This document shows positions 57,801-64,000 of a stretch of 64,000 nucleotides of DNA, in pieces. The notes under the pieces were generated by a model, which saw only the letters and a list, made by a program, of their open reading frames with translations, made no database searches and was not told the origin of the DNA. The stretch comes from Lantana camara (lineage: Eukaryota > Streptophyta > Magnoliopsida > Lamiales > Verbenaceae), in the NCBI GenBank assembly GCA_037501455.1, contig CM074864.1:59456001-59520000 (forward strand), read 5' to 3'. A program made the translations under genes and the position numbers. The first letter of the stretch is position 1, and every line of letters begins with the position of its first letter.

Positions 57801-58306
57801 GTGTGTGTGAGTTCAGCCCCCTCGCTCAGTCAGTGGACTGACCCTCGCCCCACCTATGTTTTTAGTTTGCAGGTGCAAGTTGTTGGAGTTCGAGCTAGGC
57901 GGCTTTGAGTCGGGTCTGTCGAGTCTGTGTCTGTCCGTTTGATTTTGTTAATTACTTTGTTCCGATTTATGTATGATAATTATGTATATAGTATGTTCTG
58001 TACAAGTTGACGTTTATGCTTTGATAATATGAATTTTCGGGACAGGTTAGGACAGGGTGTGGAATTAGTCAAACCTGATTATTTATGTTCGTTGATTAAA
58101 GTTTTTGTTAGTTCAAATTTTGCATCGCTTCCGCATTAGGGTTTTGCTTATTTTACTTGTACAGGGTTTAGTTACCGCCTAGCTTTGGTTGGTTTTTCGT
58201 TTGTCACCCGTTCGCTGTGACTTGGTGCATGTGCGGACTTTCCATTTCGTACCACGTGTCGGGTCATAGTGCGGGGGTGTGGTGCCCCACCGATTGGGGT
58301 GCTACA
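54880..58306 (+). mobile_element. solo LTR of a Gypsy element, 3427 bp, TSD CCAAT
   Basis: TGTGACACCCCGTTCGTCC... to ...GATTGGGGTGCTACA, with CCAAT at 54875-54879 and 58307-58311. No internal region. The block 55380-56140 is GC-rich with CCGGCGG runs and short open frames that have no recognisable domain. Its end (GTGCGGGGGTGTGG...) is related to that of the 24260 LTR. Confidence 0.92.
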
Positions 58307-58311
58307 CCAAT

Positions 58312-60473
58312 CACCTGCATTTTCATTTTATTCCAAAAGCTGAAGGAGATAGGGTTCTTGGAGAAACGCTCACAAGCCGTAGACACGCACGATTGCTCCC
58401 CAATTCACCTGCATTTTCAATTTCTAAACGATTGAAGGGGCTAGGGTTCTGGGATTTGAACGATAGGGTACTGTTTAGGGCTTCTGAAGGTTCGTTTGTG
58501 TGTGAAGGTTCAATCCGGGTGCGTGACCATCGAAGGTGAAGAAGGGTGCGTCAAGCTTGCTTTATCTGTTTTCCCCCTTCCTTGTGCCAGATCTCTTTCC
58601 CAATTCTTTCGTTTTCTTTGTTTTACTTCTGCAGATTTATTGTGGAAAACTGGAAAATTCAGGAATTGGGCTGTGGAGATAACCAGATTGCCTCAGCATC
58701 AGTGTAAGCCGTGTTCTGTTGATGATCTTTTGTTGTTTATGCTGTCGTATTTTGTTGTTCTTCATTTGTTTATTATGACTGATTTTGTGAGAGTGCTCAT
58801 GCAAGCATCCGAGATGACTGAGTTCCCTCTGGATTTAAGAAAAAAATGCAATATTTTTGTGCTGTATAAGATGGACTTCACTTTCATGAACTTTCCCTAA
58901 AGTATAACAAAATAATCTTCTTTATATGATCTTTTGGTTATCTCCCCTGATATTTCTCCCTGTTTCATCCAGTTTTCTCAAATTGTGAGGTAGTGAAGTT
59001 TGTTGGAATTACAGAGAGGTTGAAGGAATACGTTTCATTTGCTCATTTGACAAATAAGCTAGTTTACTGTCCTTCATTGAGAATGATTCCGTTGTTTCTA
59101 GCATTTTAAACAATCATATATTTCCAGATTGAGGCAGCTATATGTGAAAATGGTCTCGGTTCTTGTAAATTTTTGTATATACTTGAGCATAACCAAATTC
59201 TTGTATACGTTATCACTTAATCTGAGGAGGCATTTGGTTATGAAAGACAAAAGATATGCAGTTGGATGAGTTGATAAGTTATATTAGTTTTGACAGTTAA
59301 TAACGTTGATGGAACTTTGAACTGTAACCTCCCCCACCCCCCCACCCCCCCACAAGCAAATGAACAAGCTAGGCACTTAAAATTCTGGACATTATTAACT
59401 GTCAAAACTCATATCGTTTGTCTCTATTTTTATGGCAGTCGAGAGTTGCTTGAGGGTGTAGAACGGGAGAGAAGTTAAATCGAAAGTAAATATTTGAGGC
59501 ATTCGTCTTGTGCTATTTGAGGTAAACTTTCCATTTTGGTTGATTTCGATGACTCTTGATGCATTAAATGTTGTGCTATTGAGTGTGTGATTAGTTTTAA
59601 ATGTTAGGGAATGTTGTAGGTACGTTTTCGCCTGAGTTTTAATTGTTTTGGTTTGAGTTCTAGCATGCAAATAGTTAACAAATGCATAGCTCCAAAACTG
59701 ACAATTTCTATGGAGCAACTTCAGACTCAAACTTTGAGTCCATACGAAATCCATTTTAGAAATTGTTTTAACTATATATTCCTAGTATATGAAGGTTTGT
59801 GTCTGCCAAGTTTTACGTTCATCCGTGGCCGTTTGATACCCGAGAAAATTTTAAATTGGTCCAGATTCTCAATTTTTATGATATGTACTAACTCCTTTCT
59901 TTGCATTGTGGGAGGGCCATTTGAAGATTCAAAATCTTTGATCATAACTATGATAGAACTCATCAACCGTTTCTTGTCTGTCTTCATCTAGCTATCAGCT
60001 TCCTATAGAATTCACTGGCAGACTATAACTTCCCTTGACATTTTAGCTGTAACATAAGTTTTTTGACCATATAACACAAACCACCCTTGAAGTTTGTAAA
60101 ATTACAATAACTTCCCCTTGACATGTACTCTAAAGTTTGTAAAATTATCCCCTTGACAGAATATATAGGTTATTCAGAAAGAATGTAACATATAAAATTT
60201 TATGAAATAAAGGGTTTTTGGATTTTATATGTTATTATATCGCATAACATCATCTCATGAACTGTACTCGATCTTCAGTGGTATTACGTCAATGGAATCA
60301 GTATTTCGATTAGTTACCGAATGCCTCCATATATTCATATTATCATTTCCTTATTTCTTTTAAATAAACACGTGAAAGAACATAATAGCAATAACGCTAA
60401 AATATAGATAAATATCATATTGTAGCACATTTATTTTAACAATGATACAATTTTTGTCACCTTTTTTTTGCAG
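58312..60473 (+). other. CACTA internal region, probable captured 5' UTR and introns
   Basis: Sequence of transcribed character upstream of the MYB exons: CACCTGCATTTTCA occurs twice (58313 and 58406), with gene-leader-like GC balance. A C-rich run is at 59330-59352. A partial copy of the first MYB exon lies at 59439-59476 (CAG then TCGAGAGTTGCTTGAGG). No long reliable frame. Confidence 0.45.
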
Positions 60474-61155
60474 TCGAGAATTGACTGAGAGTGTAGAACG
60501 GGAGACAAGTTCCTCGAAGCACTCCAACTGTTAAGTATTCCCGTCCTTTTATTCTCAATTCTGTTTCTGCTTTAATTTTTTCCTACGGTTTGAGGTTGTT
60601 GGAATTTGTACGATCCTACGAATGTTTCTGTACTAGTGGCGTTTTGCGTCAGCTGTGGTGTGTTTGCCTTTTGACATGTGATAAAACCGTGTTTAGGCTG
60701 TTTAAACTCGTCAATCAGAGTGGCATGGCGTTTATTTTGCAAAAAGAAAGTCGTTATTCGTCTAGGTAGGTTGTGAATTTGTAGACGAGTCGTTCCTGTT
60801 CGGATTTAACAGAGTTTGAACTGTTCTAGAATCAGTTTCCCAGCCAATCCTGTCGGTAGTACGATACTATGATGTGGTGTTGTACATATTTTGTGAAGCA
60901 ATATTTGATTTAATTGGTATTTGAAATTCTCATGTTGTCCATGGTTTTATACACTTGTTGATTGTTGGCAAAACAAGCAGCTAATAGTTTTCGTCAGGCG
61001 GTGTTTAAAACTTGTGAACAGGATAACATTTTCTGGTATTTGTAGCATGGGGAAAACTTTCTGAAGCTTAGCACTCCATTTCCAATTTGAAATTCAGGTT
61101 CGACCGTGATTGGAAGAAAATTGAAGATTTTGTTGGCTCAAAGACAGTGATTCAG
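60474..61155 (+). pseudogene. captured REVEILLE-type MYB fragment (exons 60474-60529 and 61098-61155)
   Basis: Exon 2 encodes [19 protein letters not shown], the second half of the SANT/MYB-like repeat of REVEILLE (LHY/CCA1-like) clock transcription factors. Exon 1 ends with DKFLEALQL, which precedes it in that family. The exon junction splits the Leu codon (CT|G) with consensus-compatible GT...CAG boundaries. Exon 1's 5' part is decayed and out of frame, and the following exon (which should begin IRSHAQKY) is not found. It is therefore a fragment, not a working gene. It lies in the same orientation as the transposase and inside the CACTA boundaries. Confidence 0.75.
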
Positions 61156-61174
61156 GTGCCTATTTAATATTTCC

Positions 61175-61402
61175 TTGATTTCCTCCAAAGCATGCAGATT
61201 AGTAATGCGGTTTACAGTTTTTCTTGAGTTTTGTGAAAGTTCAACTATGCCTTGGGAATCTCAAAAGGGTATGAAGATTTTGAAAACCGTTCTCCGTAAT
61301 CGAGCATTTATGTTTTCAACTAAGGCCAAATATCAAGCAATATTTCCAAAGATGTGCTCTGAACAACAGGCTTTGTTTGAAGAATATAGTCATAAATCAT
61401 AA
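61175..61402 (+). pseudogene. unrecognised open frame in CACTA
   Basis: About 75 codons open to TAA at 61400-61402, including ESQKGMKILKTVLRNRAF and YQAIFPKMCSEQQALFEEY. I do not recognise the family. It may be another captured exon or a non-coding leader. An A-rich tract, repeated twice, follows. Confidence 0.3.
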
Positions 61403-61811
61403 TTTACAAAAAAAATAAAAAAAATCATAATTTACAAAAATTGTTTGGTGATGCGTGGTCCACGTGGACAAATGCATACGTTTATCTTAGCCGTCTAAAT
61501 GGGTTGGCTACCAATACGACAGTCAACGGCCGAAATAAAAATGTGACCTCTTTTAGTGCACACTAATTAAGTGCTTATTATTTTTTAATTAACCTTGTAA
61601 ATTGTAATTATTCTCCTTGTCTCTGTATTTCATTCCATTCTATGTAGATCTTACTTCACAAATTTGAACAAATATATACTAAATTTGAACAAATATATAC
61701 AGGAAGTATATAGAATATTTGATAATCTAACCTCTCTTAAGTATAACCATAGATAATTTAATTTTGGAGTTTAGCAATTAAATTTTTAGTTGGTTGCTGT
61801 AATTGTAGATC
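61403..61811. other. spacer or intron before the transposase start
   Basis: AT-rich. A TAATTGTAG acceptor-like site lies just before the ATG, consistent with a 5' UTR intron. A duplicated AAATTTGAACAAATATATAC occurs at about 61660-61700. Confidence 0.4.
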
Positions 61812-62409
61812 ATGGATATTCCTCCTGGCAGACTCTGGATGTACAATCGTACAAATCCTAAAAGGGGTAGATGTAGGGTAGAATATATCCAAGGGATTGA
61901 GACTTTCATTGAGCATGCAAGTAAACTAGAGCCATTTATTAGAGAAGGGCTCATACATTGTCCTTGCAAGAAGTGCATAAGGAAGTACGACTTATTGAAG
62001 CCCGATGATTTGAGACAGCATTTATACACCAATGGTTTTAAACCGAACTACTGGTATTGGACTGACCATGGTGAAACAGCTCCGCCGATTCACCAACGTG
62101 CACATAGCAATACAAATAATCAAAACTATGAAGATCCGTTAAGTTGGTACAGAGATATGTATTGTGATGCAGTCATGCATGATGTTGGGGGAATGTCAGG
62201 ACAGAGTGAGCCACCTAATCAAGAAACACAAATGTTTTATGACCTTTTGGATGAATTTAACAAACCTGTGTGGGAGGGGTGCGAGAAACATTCACCTTTG
62301 TCACTTGCAGCTAGGATATTGAGTATCCAAAATGATTATAATGCAACTCATGACCTGGTCGATGATTTCATCCAGTTAATGTCAGATTTGTGCCCCTCGG
62401 GACATAAGG
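61812..62409 (+). pseudogene. CACTA TNP2-type transposase, N-terminal part, cut by LTR
   Basis: ATG 61812 begins MDIPPGRLWMYNRTNPKRG and continues HCPCKKCIRK and LRQHLYTNGFKPNYWYWTDHGE. This is the transposase-associated zinc domain that precedes the TNP2/Transposase_21 catalytic domain in plant CACTA elements. LSWYRDMYCDAVMHDVG and a PLSLAARILSIQNDYN segment are also typical. The reading frame is open for about 200 codons and is then interrupted at 62410 by a Copia LTR, so the catalytic domain would lie beyond the insertion, outside the window. Confidence 0.88.
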
Positions 62410-64000
62410 TGTTAGGAATAGTGCCCTAGAAAGCCGATTGTATATTCGCTTTGTGCTTTTCCTTATTGTAATCACAGACAATCTTTGAATAAAATAACGA
62501 ATTGAGGCAACACTTCTTTATATGCTCTTGTTTGGTATGCGTTTACTTTAGCTGTGCATGTATGAGAACTCCCCTAATCCTGATGACTTTAGGACTCTAC
62601 CATTTGGGTGAAATGGTTCATGAAACGAGCCCTATATCACATAAGTCATGATTAGTAAAATACTCTAAGCCGATGAGTCCTACAGACAGTGGGAGTGTCA
62701 ACCTGACTCCTCTAAGGCTTGCTTGTGGGATCACGCCCTTAAGAAGGACCACCTTGTTTCATGGAGGTGCAAAGTGTATAGTTGATACGTACGTGATACA
62801 TGAGGGTGCTTACTTTAATAAGTAAGTTCACTGAGGTGCCCCGTGTGAGAACATTCCTAAATGGGAAAGGAAGTTTCTATTTCAGGAAATGGAAACTTCC
62901 AGATTAGGAAATATCTCACGAGTCATTGATGTGATTAATTGATCCTTAGACTTGAGGTTCCTTGTCACTTTATGAGTTAACTCTGTAGTCTTAGGTATAA
63001 GCTTTAAAGGGTGTCGCCTTAGACAACTGATTCAAGGCTTATGCTGGGGCTGCACAAGTGATTCATGAAAGTGAATGAGAATCAAGAAAGGACCTACACT
63101 TGCATTTGCAAGGTGATCTCTTATTGTGTAAGTCATTCATATGCCATATGGAGTCCTTGGCCAAGGCAGTAGATCAAGACATCAAGAAAAGTGTTTCTTG
63201 GATTGAGATCAAATGGATATGAAATGCACATAGCTTTAAGACCGGATTATTAGGGTTCTGATTATTCCCTTGCCCTAGATCTTGGTTGAGAGATAGTAAG
63301 TAGGAGGATTGTATCTCACATGAATCAATGACTTAAAGGTTCTGTCGAATCCGAACATTCCAATTCAGCTAGGGGTTAAACACCTGTTGCTAGACTATGG
63401 TCGTTTAATCTGTGGACTGATTAATTAATTAGTGAATTAATTAATTAGGGTCACTGCTAATTGAATTGAGAACCTAGAGGGTCACACACAACAACTTGGT
63501 TACATGAGTTGAGGCTTCAAAAAGATTAAACGAGTTAATCGGACCAAGAGGGTTCCACACGTGTGAAATCACACGTGTGGCTCACGTGAGTGACACGTAT
63601 CACTGTGACACGTGTCACACACGTGTGGATATATATATATTATATATATATATATGTATTAAATAATTAAATGTGTTAATTATTTAATAGACTTTGGTTT
63701 AATTTTGAATTAAAAAAGAAAGTCTTATTTTGGAGAAAATAATCTAGTTAATGAATTACGAATTAATTAATTAGATAAAAATAAGTTATTTATTTTATAA
63801 AAAATAAAGTATAAAATTATCCAAAAATAGTTTGGATATTTTTAGCTCTCTTAAAAGTTGACTTGAATTAGAATTCAAAGTCAAAGTTGGAAAATACTTG
63901 ATGATCAAGTAATAGGAGAGAGAGGGACCAAATCCTTAGTCCATAAGGACTAGGTTCGGCCGCCCCTCCCCTTTCCTATATATAAGGGAGCTCATGCTCC
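62410..64000 (+). repeat. Copia LTR (same family as A/B), runs off the right edge
   Basis: TGTTAGGAATAGTGCCC... continues for 1591 bp to the window end (family length about 1.9 kb). It inserted in the transposase gene after TAAGG. Markers (TTAATAAG, TTTCTATTTCAGG) place it nearer LTR B than LTR A. Whether a whole element or a solo LTR follows cannot be seen. Confidence 0.92.
63558..63625 (+). promoter_or_regulatory. G-box array in the right-edge LTR
   Basis: Five CACGTG motifs within 68 bp (one of six positions is CACGTA), followed by a long TATATA run. Confidence 0.7.

Larger units (their letters stand above)
54230..64000 (+). mobile_element. CACTA (En/Spm) transposon, left part, runs off the right edge
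   Basis: Starts CACTACAAGAAAATCCCCG, the canonical plant CACTA terminus, followed by subterminal CCGTCGG/CCGACGG repeats. A TNP2-type transposase N-terminus is at 61812. A solo LTR (54880-58306) and a Copia LTR (62410 onward) are later insertions. REVEILLE-MYB exons lie between terminus and transposase. The other terminus and the 3-bp target duplication are outside the window. Confidence 0.82.

Noticed and set aside
58496..58900. 134-codon open frame in the CACTA interior
   Set aside because: It has no recognisable motif and lies in what looks like captured UTR and intron sequence.
61812..62429. Complete 205-residue protein reading
   Set aside because: The last codons are Copia LTR sequence; the native transposase is cut at 62410.

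Overview
This window is nuclear DNA from a flowering plant, most likely a eudicot. The evidence is AT-rich intergenic DNA, spliced plant defensin genes with a phase-1 intron after the signal peptide, long-LTR chromovirus (Tekay/Del-type) Gypsy elements, Ty1-copia elements primed by initiator tRNA-Met, plant-type MULE, hAT and CACTA transposons, and a short tRNA-derived SINE. The species cannot be named from sequence alone. Host genes occupy only a few kilobases; nearly everything else is nested, mostly dead mobile DNA.

Host genes: three small two-exon defensin genes. Def1 (1309-2079) is a plain eight-cysteine defensin. Def2 (3221-4398) and Def3 (49527-50851) are close paralogues that add a poly-glycine linker and an acidic proline-rich tail after the defensin fold. 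Def2 and Def3, with about 1 kb or more of 3' flank, are copies of one ancestral segment. The segments are now about 45 kb apart because elements inserted between them. The Def3 copy still shows pre-insertion (empty) sites for a hAT element and a Copia element that sit in the Def2 copy.

Layout: 1-878, end of a Mutator-like element carrying the N-terminus of a PB1-like-domain protein on the minus strand. 879-5240, Def1 and Def2 with small MITEs. 5241-11677, a degenerate Copia element (called C here) with TSD AAAAT. 12470-29409, a Tekay-type Gypsy element with TSD AATAT; its 3.6-kb LTRs have been hit by a hAT element, a MULE-type MITE and a 3-kb solo LTR, and its integrase by an antisense solo LTR. 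30274-48765, a long-inverted-repeat (foldback) element split by a Copia composite (30697-48123, TSD ATTTT). That composite has three LTRs and two dead gag-pol copies (A and B), and its last LTR is chimeric. 48766-51575, Def3 and flank. 51576-54229, an antisense Gypsy LTR fragment. 54230-64000, the left part of a CACTA (En/Spm) element containing a solo LTR, exons of a REVEILLE-type MYB gene and the start of a TNP2-type transposase that is cut by another Copia LTR at 62410.

The most interesting points are the two-module glycine-linker/acidic-tail defensins and the apparent replacement of the Def3 signal-peptide exon; the apparent capture of a REVEILLE MYB fragment by CACTA; dense CACGTG (G-box) arrays beside the putative promoter in every copy of one Copia LTR family; a perfect 19-bp hairpin abutting a Copia polypurine tract; and a chimeric LTR that records deletion by recombination between nested elements. 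All structure, target-site and motif calls were made by eye; no alignments or database searches were run.
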